Position numbers and translations under genes: made by a program
The notes under the pieces: generated by a model
What the model saw: only the letters and a program-made list of their open reading frames with translations
What the model was told of the DNA's origin: nothing
Database searches by the model: none
Source of the DNA: Novosphingobium olei
GTDB taxonomy: Bacteria; Pseudomonadota; Alphaproteobacteria; Sphingomonadales; Sphingomonadaceae
DNA: 64,000 nucleotides
Direction: 5' to 3'
Assembly (NCBI RefSeq): GCF_012927405.1
Contig: NZ_JABBGM010000012.1
Coordinates: forward strand, 44,475 to 108,474
Shown: in pieces, positions 44,394-54,294 of the stretch
How positions within the stretch are numbered: the stretch's first letter is position 1
Layout of the letters: each line of letters starts with the position of its first letter

Positions 44394-45179
44394 CTACAAC
44401 CCATGCCAATTCTGCGTGCGCAACAGTAGTGTTGCGACGGAGGGCTGACGTACCGCAATTGCAAGAATTCTGTCCATGCCGAGGCGCAGCAGCCTGAAAT
44501 GCCAATCCTGTGCCCGTTCGCGCAGGCCATGGGCAAAGATCACACCGATCTCATCCGGCGGCGAAAGGTCGAAGGTTGTGCCGGAAAGCCCGTCTGCCAA
44601 GCCGATTTCACGAGCTTTCACATAGCTTTCCTTTAGCGCCCACAGACGGACGAAGGCTTCGGTCTGCTGCGCAGGATGCAAATTTCGCAACGCCGTCGAC
44701 TCGGCATCCGAAAAGAACTGCTCGGCAATTTCCAGTGAGTTCCGACCGGAAGCGATCCGTTCCAGGTCTATGCCGATCTCCGGCCCGGCGCCGGTAACCG
44801 CACAGATGCTTACACCGTCGGCGTGAGACAGGCTGAACCACATGGGTTGGGGCAACTCAGGTGTCGCAATATAGGGCTTGCCACGTCGTCCTAGCGCGAA
44901 GCGCCAGTCCTGGGGAAGCACTGGCCCGTAGAGTGACAGGACCTGACGACACAGTGCCCTGCCGATCACGAATTGCCGCCGCCGTTGCTCATCGCGCAGT
45001 TGCAGGCACCGCGCGCGTTCATCGGGTGACAGCAATGCGTGGAGGGCCGCGATGTGCCCGGTCTGCGTCCCCGCCCCGTCTTCGTACCGCCAGACGTGAA
45101 CCTCATGCCGACCGGGTGCAGGTTGCGTCCCCTGTCCGATCGGAAGCATGTCCGTCAGTCGGTGCAGCCTCCTGTTCAA
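44394..45179 (-). CDS. 4'-phosphopantetheinyl transferase, Sfp type
   Basis: 261 residues. Moves the phosphopantetheine arm of CoA to a carrier-protein serine. Marks: WFSLSHADGVSICAV, GIDLERIASG (Mg ligands) and the LWALKESYVKARE block near residue 190. It lies 13 bases downstream of the adenylation/carrier gene in the same direction, so it most likely activates Ser711 of that protein. A longer Sfp-type (not AcpS) is typical of secondary metabolism. Confidence 0.92.
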   Translation of the reverse strand: MNRRLHRLTDMLPIGQGTQPAPGRHEVHVWRYEDGAGTQTGHIAALHALLSPDERARCLQLRDEQRRRQFVIGRALCRQVLSLYGPVLPQDWRFALGRRGKPYIATPELPQPMWFSLSHADGVSICAVTGAGPEIGIDLERIASGRNSLEIAEQFFSDAESTALRNLHPAQQTEAFVRLWALKESYVKAREIGLADGLSGTTFDLSPPDEIGVIFAHGLRERAQDWHFRLLRLGMDRILAIAVRQPSVATLLLRTQNWHGL

Positions 45180-45192
45180 GATGGGGCCGTCA

Positions 45193-48100
45193 TCATGTCG
45201 GGGAGCCGACTTGCATGCACGCCGTCCGCAATTGCGCCATCGCCGTTAGCGTGATCGCTTCGCCCGGCCAACCGTACCACGTCGAGGCAGGCGAGCTTGA
45301 ATCGCCCGCCAGCACCAGCGTCCCTTCCAGCAGCGTGGCCCCATCGCCCACGGTGCTCATCATCATCACGCGCGAGGCGGTTCGCAACGTCGCGCGCGCG
45401 CCGATGCGGATCGGTCCCATCATCCATTCGCCGCGCGTGTTGAGGTGCGCGATCAGCACGGCCTGATCGATGCGGGCATCGTCGCCGATGTCGAGGAAGT
45501 CAGGCTCTTCCATCATCGGATCGGCCCCGTTGGGGTAGAGGCACACGTTGCGTCCGATCCGTGCGCCCTCGGCGCGGAAGTACCATACCAGGAATGCCGA
45601 ACCTTCAAGGTAGGCCAGCACGTCGCGGTTGGCGAACCATCCGCTTGACAGCGACGAAATGACGCTGTGGATCTTCCAGCGCTGGCAGTAGGACGAGGCG
45701 GTCCAGAAGTGTTCCCCTTCGGTGCGGTGGCCGATGATCATCCACTTGGTTGCAACCAGCAAACCCAGCGCGCCAAGAGCGCTCGCCAGATGGAGAGGAA
45801 GGTAGAAGCCCGCCTGCAGCAGCAGGATGTCAGCGGTGTTGCGCAGGGTCGCGCCGTCGGCGATCAGCATGGCGCGCACGAGCAACAGCGCCGTGATCAT
45901 CGGTGCCGCGCGATAGAGCGCCCCGAAGGCCGCCCAGACGAGATTGAAGGCGATATGGGCGCCGAGCGGCCAGACGGCGTAGTCGGCCTCGCCCAGATAC
46001 ATCGCGCGACCATAAGGGCGCAGCGTGTCGGCCTGTACGCGACGGGGCGTTGCCGCTTCCAGCTCGATCGGAGCCTCGCGACCGTCCTGCCCAATCCACG
46101 TCGATCCGGCAGGGGCGACGAAGCCTTCCGGCGCGAAAGTGCCTGATCCCATCACCGCGTTGCGTCTGACCACCACGCCCGGAGACAGCACGCAGCGATC
46201 GGCCACGTTCGCGCCCGGTTCGATACGGATCGATCGCGAGCCTTGGGTACTGGTCATCAGATAGGTCGAGCGCGAGCCGAAGGTCACGTCGTCACCACAT
46301 TCGAACAGGTCGTACTCGGTCATGACGTTGCCCGAACCGGGCCAGTAGATGCGCTTGCCCACCCTGGCGCCGAGCAGGCGGTAGATCCCGCTGATCGCCG
46401 CGAAGTTGGAGCCGAGCAGCGGTGCCACGCCGCCGAAGCGGCCATCGGGCAGCAATTGCCACATCAGCCACCGTTCGAACATCGGCCAAGGGCGGCGGAC
46501 GTCGGCCTCGGCGCGGAAGCGGCCGATCACGATCCACTTCACCGCGATCACGCCGGCGAGGTAGAGAAACGGCGTCGTCAGGGTCGAGACCACCAGCACC
46601 GAGGTCGACACGATCAGCCGATGCGGTTTGAGCATGCGGACCAGCAGGTCGACCGGATTGGCCATGTGCCCGCCCTGTGCCATCCACCCCGCGAGGAAGT
46701 GGTGCATCAGCAGCACCACCGGCACCCACGCTGCCAGCATCAGGCCGCCCTTGATCGCCAGCCCCGCAGCCTTGAGCCAGGCGGGCGGATCATACAGCAG
46801 CGCCCGCGACAGACCCCGCGTGCCCTGGTTTCGCGCCCTGGGATTGTCGGAGGTGCCCAGCGGCGCAATTTCGGTATCAGCCGGAAGATAGCTGCCCGGC
46901 ACCACCGTTGCCCGCGTCCCGATCGAGACGTTGGCCCCCAGCGCGATCGGCTTCATGTCCATCGCCCCGCCCTCCAGCACGAAAGGCCGGACGATCGCGG
47001 ATTCGTCGATGCAGGCCTCATCGCCGATGGTCAGCAGGTCGAACTCGCCAAGATCGGCGCTGGGCGCGATGCGCGTGCGCCGTCCGACACGGGCGCCCAT
47101 CAGGCGATAGTAGAGCGCGATCATCGGATATGCGGTCGAGAACACGCCAAGGCCGATGGTAGCATGTATCTGGCGCACCAACCACCAACGCAAGTAGCGA
47201 TGCCCCCACAGCGGCGCGGCGCCCGATCGGTAGCGACCGACGAGCACCCATTTGAGCGCGATCGTGATCAGCGGCCCAACGGTGCTGCGCGCAAGGCTCG
47301 CACCTGCGAGCGCGGCGAACATCACCCAGGCGCCGCGCAGGCCGAGATCGGTGCGCATGTACCACCAGGTAAGAATCCAGCACGCGAACTGCGCCAGGCG
47401 AACCACCGGCGGCAGCACCGCGAGCGGAAGCAATTGGATCAGCAGCGTCGGCAGGGCCGTCTGCGACTTTGCGGGCGGGCCATCGAAACCGGTGGCGGCG
47501 GCGTGGTCCGTCGTGCCGGCGTCGGCATCGACCGCCAGCGTGGCGATTGCAGCGCGCACCGCCCCGGCCAGTTCGCGCACCGTGCGGTTGCGGAAAATCG
47601 AGGTCGGGGCCAGCGCGATGCCATATTGCTTGCGCACATCGGCGATGATCCGCACCGCCGTCAGCGAATCCCCGCCAAGGTCATCGAAGAAATCGCTGTC
47701 CAGCCAGACGTCCCGATCCTCGCCCAGACACTTGCGCCATTCCTCCAGGATGAAGGCTTCCACCTTGTCGGCCGGAACGGAATCGCTCTGTTGCGGCTTT
47801 TCCAGCAGCGCCAGAAGCTGGTCGGTATCGACCGCGCCCGAAGCGGCGTGGCGGGGAAATGCATCGAGCAGCGTGATGGAACGCGGCACGAGATAATCGT
47901 GCAGGGCGGCGTGAAGCCCGGCCTTGAGATCGGCTTGGGTGACATTCGCGGTCTCGACGCCCGCGCGGATGGTGCCGCAGGAATGGCCGATATGGACCAC
48001 CACGTCCGCCGCTGCGGGACAAGCTGCGCGGATCGCCGCCTCGATCTGCGCGACCGACACTTCCACGGCGCGCGCCGCGATCGGCTCGGTGATGGGGGTG

Positions 48101-49797
48101 CCCTGCGGCGGGCATTGCGCCATCAGCAGGCGCGACCGTGCGGGTGCCTTCTCGTCCACCCCGTCGATGCCGAAGCGCATGGCAAGGCGAACGCGCAGCA
48201 GCTTGCCCGTGGCGTTCTTGGGCAGATCGTCCATGTAGACGGCCAGCACAGGCCATTTGGCCGGCGACAGGTGCCGGGAAAGGTGCGGGGCCAGCGCTTC
48301 GAGATCGACGCGGCGGCCATCGCGGGGCACGATCACGCAGCCCACGGTTTCGCCCAACATCTGATGCGGCACCGCAAAGGCCATCGCCGCCAGGATTTCG
48401 GGGTGCCCGACCAGCACGTCCTCGATTTCGGCGGGCGCAATTGTTTCGCCGCCGCGCTTGATCACGTCCTTGCCGCGACCGACGATGTAGAGGAAACCGT
48501 CCTCGTCAAAGCGTCCGATATCGCCGGTATCGAACCATCCTTGCGGGATCGTCGGTTCGCCGGGCGCCGGATCGTCCTGCACAATGCGCGCCAGCGGGGC
48601 ACCACGCAGCATGATGCGGCCCGAAACGCCCGTCGGCAGCACCTCGCCCGCATCACCGAGAATGCGCACGTCCGGTCCCAGCACGCGCCCGCTCGCGCCC
48701 TTGCGCTCAAGCTGGTAATCGAGCGGCGGGCAGGCGATCGGCATGCATTCGGTCATGCCGTACCCGGGCAGGATCGTGGCGTCGAAGCGCGCGCGCAGCC
48801 TGTCGGCGGTGGACGGCAGCAGATCACCCGCAGCGTTGCAGATGAAGCGCAGCTTGCGCGCGCGCGGTGTCCGGCCTTCGCCTTCGTGCAGGATGCTGTC
48901 GTGCATCGTGGGCGAGGCGTAATACCAATTGAAGCCCGCGCCTTCGTCCAACTCGTCCCAGAACATCGCCGGGTCGAAGCCGTCGGAATAGATCATCCCG
49001 CTCCCGGCCAGCAGCGGCGCATAGAGGTTGCGGACGATCCCGCCGACGTGAAACAGCGGCATCATGTTGTAGCCGCGATCGTCCGGCCCAAGTTCCAGCG
49101 CAGCGGCGATGCAGGCAGCGCCGACGCACAAGTCATGCAGGCGGATGGGGACGAGCTTCTTGCGTCCCGACGTTCCCGACGTGAACAGTTCCAGCGCGAT
49201 ATCGTCAGGACCATTGAACCGGCGCCAGTTGGTGCCAGCGGGCAGCGCATCGCCAGTCAGGTCGAACAGGCCGACCGCATCGGGATGCCGTACGAGATCG
49301 GCAACCGCGATGCCGCAGCCGCGCGCCGCGCGCCGGATATGGTCGAAATCCTCGCCCACCGGCACGATCACCGCCCTTGCGCCGGTTTCAGCCAGGTCGG
49401 CGGCGATTTCGGCCTCGGGATTCCAGGGGTTCATCGGCACCACGGTGCAGCGCATGCCGACCCCGAGCAGGCAGACCGCCAGTTCCGGGCCTTCGGGGAT
49501 CGCGATGGCGCATCGGTCGCCCGGCCGCAGCGCGAAGTCGTCAAACGGCGCGCCCGCGCTCAAGAATTCGTAGAGTTGGGCAAAGGACAGCGAATGCAGC
49601 CCGCGCGCGGTGGTGCCCACCAGCGCGCGGCGGTTGCCGACATTGGGCAAAAGGTCCAGCAGCGTCGAAAACTCCAGTTCGCGTCCGATGCGTTCGCCGA
49701 GCGTTTCGCCGCGCTGCCAGGCGCTGGTCCATTCCCGCAATCGCGCGGTCAGCGGCGGTCCGGCATACGCGGGATGCGTGATGTTGGTCTGATGCAC
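45193..49797 (-). CDS. NRPS-like adenylation/carrier protein fused to three membrane-beta-helix repeats
   Basis: 1534 residues from a GTG at 49797 with AAGGA ten bases before it (the frame extends to 49950 into the receptor gene). Order: adenylation domain (TSGTSG near 200, GYGMTEC near 345, GWFDTGDIGRFDEDG near 422, catalytic Lys in NATGKLLR near 530); a second A-C-like segment around 560-660 in which that Lys is lost (HAASGAVDTD); carrier domain with Ser711 (LGGDSL); then three blocks of two to four membrane helices each followed by a left-handed beta-helix hexapeptide stretch (about 900-975, 1130-1220, 1410-1525). This resembles the terminal domains of Pls-type poly-amino-acid synthetases. 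No condensation domain. Substrate and product unknown. Confidence 0.88.
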   Translation of the reverse strand: MHQTNITHPAYAGPPLTARLREWTSAWQRGETLGERIGRELEFSTLLDLLPNVGNRRALVGTTARGLHSLSFAQLYEFLSAGAPFDDFALRPGDRCAIAIPEGPELAVCLLGVGMRCTVVPMNPWNPEAEIAADLAETGARAVIVPVGEDFDHIRRAARGCGIAVADLVRHPDAVGLFDLTGDALPAGTNWRRFNGPDDIALELFTSGTSGRKKLVPIRLHDLCVGAACIAAALELGPDDRGYNMMPLFHVGGIVRNLYAPLLAGSGMIYSDGFDPAMFWDELDEGAGFNWYYASPTMHDSILHEGEGRTPRARKLRFICNAAGDLLPSTADRLRARFDATILPGYGMTECMPIACPPLDYQLERKGASGRVLGPDVRILGDAGEVLPTGVSGRIMLRGAPLARIVQDDPAPGEPTIPQGWFDTGDIGRFDEDGFLYIVGRGKDVIKRGGETIAPAEIEDVLVGHPEILAAMAFAVPHQMLGETVGCVIVPRDGRRVDLEALAPHLSRHLSPAKWPVLAVYMDDLPKNATGKLLRVRLAMRFGIDGVDEKAPARSRLLMAQCPPQGTPITEPIAARAVEVSVAQIEAAIRAACPAAADVVVHIGHSCGTIRAGVETANVTQADLKAGLHAALHDYLVPRSITLLDAFPRHAASGAVDTDQLLALLEKPQQSDSVPADKVEAFILEEWRKCLGEDRDVWLDSDFFDDLGGDSLTAVRIIADVRKQYGIALAPTSIFRNRTVRELAGAVRAAIATLAVDADAGTTDHAAATGFDGPPAKSQTALPTLLIQLLPLAVLPPVVRLAQFACWILTWWYMRTDLGLRGAWVMFAALAGASLARSTVGPLITIALKWVLVGRYRSGAAPLWGHRYLRWWLVRQIHATIGLGVFSTAYPMIALYYRLMGARVGRRTRIAPSADLGEFDLLTIGDEACIDESAIVRPFVLEGGAMDMKPIALGANVSIGTRATVVPGSYLPADTEIAPLGTSDNPRARNQGTRGLSRALLYDPPAWLKAAGLAIKGGLMLAAWVPVVLLMHHFLAGWMAQGGHMANPVDLLVRMLKPHRLIVSTSVLVVSTLTTPFLYLAGVIAVKWIVIGRFRAEADVRRPWPMFERWLMWQLLPDGRFGGVAPLLGSNFAAISGIYRLLGARVGKRIYWPGSGNVMTEYDLFECGDDVTFGSRSTYLMTSTQGSRSIRIEPGANVADRCVLSPGVVVRRNAVMGSGTFAPEGFVAPAGSTWIGQDGREAPIELEAATPRRVQADTLRPYGRAMYLGEADYAVWPLGAHIAFNLVWAAFGALYRAAPMITALLLVRAMLIADGATLRNTADILLLQAGFYLPLHLASALGALGLLVATKWMIIGHRTEGEHFWTASSYCQRWKIHSVISSLSSGWFANRDVLAYLEGSAFLVWYFRAEGARIGRNVCLYPNGADPMMEEPDFLDIGDDARIDQAVLIAHLNTRGEWMMGPIRIGARATLRTASRVMMMSTVGDGATLLEGTLVLAGDSSSPASTWYGWPGEAITLTAMAQLRTACMQVGSPT

Positions 49798-49858
49798 GCT
49801 TGCAGTCCTTGATGTCGGCGCGCCGGGCGCTGTTGATCGGGAAGCGGGAACGGGATCG

Positions 49859-52495
49859 TCAGAAGGTCTTGCGGATGCTGAACCGGATGGTGCGGCCCAG
49901 CGGATCGAGGAACGCGGGTTGGTAGATGTAGGGCGTGGCGCCAGAGGCATCGGTCACGCGCGGACGCCCGTCGAAGATGTTGTCGACCGCCAGGGTCAGC
50001 CGCACGCCCGCCAGCCACGGATGCGCGCGGGCCAGCGCCTGCTGCTGGCCGAGATTGGCGAAGATGCGCAGGTTGGCCGTCGCCAGGTCCGAGAACGACA
50101 GCGCCGAAGCCGTCGTGCCCCGCGCCATCCGCTGTGCCGTTGTCGCACTGCGCCAGTCTGCCGAAAGCCGCAGGCCGATGCCGTTACTGGCAATGCCCGC
50201 CTGCGCCTCGATCTCGTGGCGCGGGTCGCCGCCGGTCATGGCCAGGGTATCGCCATGGAGCAGGTCGAGCATGGGTAGGCCATCACGCAGCAGCACGTCG
50301 TGGCGCAGATGCCAGGTGTGATAGAGCGCGAACGAAAGACGGTTGGCGTTCTTGCGCATGCCGGGCACGTGGCCACCCGATGCCCCCGTCCCGCCCAGCG
50401 CCTTCAGCCAGTTGATGCCCCAGCGCAATTCCTCGCGGTCATCGCGCGACACGTTCACGGGGCGATCATCGAATCGGGTCAACGCACCGGCTGAATCGCG
50501 CACCACGCGCCCGGGGAACGCCGCTTCCAGCGCAGGGGTGGCGGCAAACGGCACGATCGCATTGCGCGTGCGGGCATGGATATAGTTGGCGGTGAGCGAA
50601 AGCCCCTTGGTCCAGCCCGGCTTCCACGTGGCGCCGATCTTCAGCACGCGGCGGTTGTCGCCCGAAAGCCGCGCGTTGCCCCCCTCGATGCGCGAGGCCT
50701 CCACCGTCGCGCCCTGCATGAAATCATAGATGCGCACGTTGGGCGTGGTCAGCACGGGCGCGCCGATCTGCACAAGCGAGGGCGCGCCGTCGGCGTCCGT
50801 CATCGAGGCGATGAGTCGCAGCGGCTGGACCGGCGACCAGACTACGCCGTAGCCCAAGGTCTTCTGCGTGCCGAAATCGGAAAGCCTGTGCAGCGCGACG
50901 TTGCCATTCACCGAGAGGTTGCCCAGCGCGGCCAGCACATTGTTGCGGCTGCTGGTGATGGGAACGTCGATGCTCAGTTGTCCGCTGACATCGCTGCGCG
51001 AAGCGCCGCTGTCCTGCGCCACGCCAAGGCGCACAGAATGCCCGTCCAGCGCCGACCAGTTCGCGCCAAGGCGCAGGCTTGTCAGCACCTGGCCCGCAGG
51101 CAAGTGCAGCGCCGGGCCGTGGATCATGGCGTCGAACCCGCCCGCGTCGCTGACGAGGCGGGTGATGTCGGGCTGCCTTGCCAGCAACAGGCCCGGACCG
51201 AACGCGCCAAACGGATTGACCGCAGGATCGCGCGCCTGAAGCGCGGCGTCGATGGCCGTCTGGTCGATCCCGCCTTCGGTGCGCGTGCGGGCCTCGAGAT
51301 GATCGTACGTGCCCGAAAACGACCATTGCCAGGCCCCGGCATGGCTGTTCAGCATCAGGGCCAGATGCCCGCCGATGTCCCGTTCGTGCCGGCTGAGCGG
51401 TGGAGCGCCCTCGGCAAGCCGATAGACCGCAACGTCGTTGGCAAAGGGCGAAAACGGGTTGCCGGCAGGCAAGTCCAGCTTGAGCTTCGGCAGGCCCAGC
51501 AGCGACACGTCGTTGCTCGCTTCAAGCCGTCCATTGATCGTGGCGGCAATCGAACCCAAGATGTTGCGGCTGTAGGACGCATTGATCGACCCACGGTCGC
51601 CCGATGGCAGCAGCGTGCGAAATGGCGTCGTATCGGTAATGTTCGCGCGATTGGCCCCTGCAACAAAGTCACCCAGTGCGAGAGGGCGACCGACGGCCAT
51701 GGCGGGCACACCGGCCAGCGTCACGGTTCGCCCGGCAAGTGCGCTGAGCGCGGGGTCGATTTCGCCCGCAGGCGTCAGCGCGGCAACGTTGCCCACCACA
51801 TCATAAGGGCGACGCGGCGCAAACGCACCGGGATGGCGCGCGCTTTCGAGAAGGTCGTCGGCGTGCTGGTATTGCAGGGCAATGTTTACCCGGCGGTCGT
51901 GGTCGATTTCCAGATAGGTAACGCCGGGATCGACCAGATTGCGGCCGCCCTCGGTGGCGATCCGGTCTCCCGCCTCTGCGATCAGGGCGTGGAAACGCTT
52001 GCGCAGCACGATGTTGACCACGCGCTGGTCGGCCGGATAGCCATATTTGAGCGCCACTTCCTCGGGCAGGATCTCGGCCCTGGCGATCGCTTCGGCGGGG
52101 ATGTCGCGCACTTCGGAAAAGCCGGACGTCCGCCGCCCGTTGAGAAGGACGATCGTCGGCTCGCCGCCCCGGCCCTGACCGCTGCGGATCTGCGGCGCAA
52201 GCTCCTGAAGAAGTTCCGAAACCGAATTGATGCCCAGCGCGCGAATGGTGGCGCGGGAAAACTGTTCGTCGGGCCGGACATCGCCGATCACGGCGCCACG
52301 CGGGGCCTTGTGCCCGGTAACGACGATCGCGGGATCCTCTCCCTCGCCGTCATCCTCATCGTCCTGCGGCGGTGCCGCCTGCGGATCCTGGACCGTTGCC
52401 GACGCGACCGGGGGAACGACCTCCTGGGCCAGCAGCGCCCGAGGGTCCGCCCCGGCAAGGAGCGGAAGTGTGAACAACCAGCGTTTCATTCCCAT
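49859..52495 (-). CDS. TonB-dependent receptor next to the NRPS-like gene
   Basis: 878 residues from ATG 52495 (ATG 52489 also possible; a longer frame to 52555 is unlike a signal). Signal peptide MKRWLFTLPLLAGADPRALLAQ, acidic linker (DDEDDGEGED), TonB box region (AIVVTGHKAP), a plug with STN-less layout (SVSELLQELAPQIRSGQGRGGEPTIVLLNGRRTSG) and long barrel. It is in the same direction 61 bases before the NRPS-like GTG. It may import the product made by the cassette, or a metal bound to it. Family is sure, ligand is not. Confidence 0.9.
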   Translation of the reverse strand: MGMKRWLFTLPLLAGADPRALLAQEVVPPVASATVQDPQAAPPQDDEDDGEGEDPAIVVTGHKAPRGAVIGDVRPDEQFSRATIRALGINSVSELLQELAPQIRSGQGRGGEPTIVLLNGRRTSGFSEVRDIPAEAIARAEILPEEVALKYGYPADQRVVNIVLRKRFHALIAEAGDRIATEGGRNLVDPGVTYLEIDHDRRVNIALQYQHADDLLESARHPGAFAPRRPYDVVGNVAALTPAGEIDPALSALAGRTVTLAGVPAMAVGRPLALGDFVAGANRANITDTTPFRTLLPSGDRGSINASYSRNILGSIAATINGRLEASNDVSLLGLPKLKLDLPAGNPFSPFANDVAVYRLAEGAPPLSRHERDIGGHLALMLNSHAGAWQWSFSGTYDHLEARTRTEGGIDQTAIDAALQARDPAVNPFGAFGPGLLLARQPDITRLVSDAGGFDAMIHGPALHLPAGQVLTSLRLGANWSALDGHSVRLGVAQDSGASRSDVSGQLSIDVPITSSRNNVLAALGNLSVNGNVALHRLSDFGTQKTLGYGVVWSPVQPLRLIASMTDADGAPSLVQIGAPVLTTPNVRIYDFMQGATVEASRIEGGNARLSGDNRRVLKIGATWKPGWTKGLSLTANYIHARTRNAIVPFAATPALEAAFPGRVVRDSAGALTRFDDRPVNVSRDDREELRWGINWLKALGGTGASGGHVPGMRKNANRLSFALYHTWHLRHDVLLRDGLPMLDLLHGDTLAMTGGDPRHEIEAQAGIASNGIGLRLSADWRSATTAQRMARGTTASALSFSDLATANLRIFANLGQQQALARAHPWLAGVRLTLAVDNIFDGRPRVTDASGATPYIYQPAFLDPLGRTIRFSIRKTF

Positions 52496-52860
52496 TTTCC
52501 GACTTTGCGAACCCGAAGGGCAGCCCTCCGATTGCCGGAGCTGGTTAGCGACCACACCGAATGAAGAGTTAGATAAAATATTAACTTTAGTTGCCGATGG
52601 GCGCGCGTGTTGCGCACGTTGGGCAGCCCATCACTTCCTGTTGCTTTCCCTTACAACGCTCCCGAACGCGGGAAATTCCACCTTCCATGACAGCCCGTGA
52701 AACCCGTCGAATGGCAGCGGTGCCCGATCGCGCGCCTCATGGGTGTTTGTTGCGGGTCCTATAGCAGGGTTTGCTGATGAGACGCTGACAGCGCGAAATT
52801 TCGCAGCCAGGCTGCGCGCGATACCTGATCGTGCCCGGCGCGCGCGCGCCGACTTGCAGT
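52496..52860. other. Gap upstream of the receptor/NRPS-like unit
   Basis: Holds the likely promoter of the minus-strand cassette: bases 52560-52592 are AT-rich (GATAAAATATTAACTTTAG). Near the other end, GCGAAATTTCGC at 52793-52804 is a perfect 12-base palindrome, downstream of the sensor kinase gene. No gene is supported here. Confidence 0.5.
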
Positions 52861-54294
52861 TCAGGAGAAGGCCGACCCGGCCAAACTCAGGATCATACGC
52901 GTGCCACCGCCGGGGCGCTGCTCCATGCGGATGTGGCCGTCGTGCAACTGGGCGATGCGCCGCACCAGGGCCAGGCCTACGCCTGCGCCGCAGCCCAACT
53001 GGCGATCCATCCGCCAGAACCTGGCGAAGGCCCGATCCCGATGCTCAGTAGGAATGCCCGGCCCACGGTCGTCGACGATCACCGATGGCCCCGGCTCGAC
53101 CGCCACGGTCACGGTGGTTCTGGCGGGGGCGTACTTGAGCGCATTGTCCACCAGATTGCGGATCGCGATTTTGAGCAGCGCTGGGTTGCCCGATAGCATC
53201 AGGATCTCGGTCGAGCAGTTCAATTCCAGCAATTGCCGTTTGACCAGCGCGTCGGGCACCGCCTCCTCGACGACCTTGCGGGCGACCGCCACGATGTCCA
53301 CGTTGCCGACTTCGCTCGCCATCACGTCTTCGGCTTGCGCGAAGCGCAGCAGTTCATCGACGAGCTGCCCCAGTTCCTTCAGGTCGGACTTGACCCGATC
53401 ACGCGCACTTCCCGGCGGTAACTGCGACATATCCAGCAGGAGGACCGCCAACGGTGTCCGCAATTCATGCGCGATGTCCGACGTGAATTGCTTCTGCAAT
53501 TGGAGAGAGTGATCGAGCTTCGCCAACATGACATTGATGGTCGCAGCCACGCGGGCGAATTCCCTGGCCATGCCGCTTTCGGGTATGGGCACGAGTGCCT
53601 GCCCGCTGGCCACCGCTGCGCCGACGTGGCCGGCGCTATCCGACAATTGACGGAGCGGTCGCAGAACCGTGCGGGTGGTCAGGAAGATCGCCAGGGTGAG
53701 CGCAGGGATGATGAACAGTGCGGGGACCAGGATCTGCTTGATCAGATCATCAGCGATCACGCCCGTGAAAGCGAACGCCGGATCACCTGCCATGTAAGTC
53801 TGCACCCAATAGTGCCGATCGGCGAAACCGACGCGCCTGGTCGCCACGGCAACCGGGGGCGCGCTGCGATCGTTCGCGGACAGCCCACGAACAAGCACGA
53901 ACCCTTCGACAAGTTTCGTGTCGTCGGTGGTGGAATTGCGCGCCTCGTCCCGATCGTCCATGCCGGGCGTTGACCCGGGCACGGTGGGGAACCACCCGGT
54001 ATTCGCCGCCGCCAGCACATGGCGTCTGGCAAGCGCGCTGTGGTCGAAGACCCTGAAGCCGTAAGCCTTGGGATAATCACGATACAATCGGAGCAGCGCG
54101 GGCTGGCCGCCACTGTGCAGGGCCTCGGCGATGGCGACCGCATTGGCGTTCAGCGTGGCTTCCTGAAGATACCGCTTGTTGACCAGTTCCTTGATGGAAA
54201 AGGCCAGGGCCAGCACCATCAACACAACCACGGATGTCGCCGCCATGCGACGCGCGAGAATGAACGACAGGGATTCGCTTCGGGGGATCAGCAC
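52861..54294 (-). CDS. Two-component sensor histidine kinase
   Basis: 477 residues. Two membrane helices (about 15-37 and 185-207) flank a periplasmic sensor of about 145 residues; then HAMP, HisKA with phospho-His276 (FTSDIAHELRTPLAVLL), and an HATPase domain (NLVDNALKYAP, VDDRGPGIP, GVGLALVRRI). It overlaps the response regulator gene by seven bases and is its partner. Target genes are unknown; the cassette to its left or the envelope proteins to its right are candidates. Confidence 0.94.
   Translation of the reverse strand: MLIPRSESLSFILARRMAATSVVVLMVLALAFSIKELVNKRYLQEATLNANAVAIAEALHSGGQPALLRLYRDYPKAYGFRVFDHSALARRHVLAAANTGWFPTVPGSTPGMDDRDEARNSTTDDTKLVEGFVLVRGLSANDRSAPPVAVATRRVGFADRHYWVQTYMAGDPAFAFTGVIADDLIKQILVPALFIIPALTLAIFLTTRTVLRPLRQLSDSAGHVGAAVASGQALVPIPESGMAREFARVAATINVMLAKLDHSLQLQKQFTSDIAHELRTPLAVLLLDMSQLPPGSARDRVKSDLKELGQLVDELLRFAQAEDVMASEVGNVDIVAVARKVVEEAVPDALVKRQLLELNCSTEILMLSGNPALLKIAIRNLVDNALKYAPARTTVTVAVEPGPSVIVDDRGPGIPTEHRDRAFARFWRMDRQLGCGAGVGLALVRRIAQLHDGHIRMEQRPGGGTRMILSLAGSAFS

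Noticed and set aside
46243..49812. 1189-codon plus-strand open frame
   Set aside because: Antisense shadow of the NRPS-like gene; very rich in His, Arg, Gln, with no signature or plausible start context.
52793..52804. GCGAAATTTCGC palindrome
   Set aside because: Twelve bases only, on the 3' side of the kinase gene, with no gene start near; too little to call an operator.
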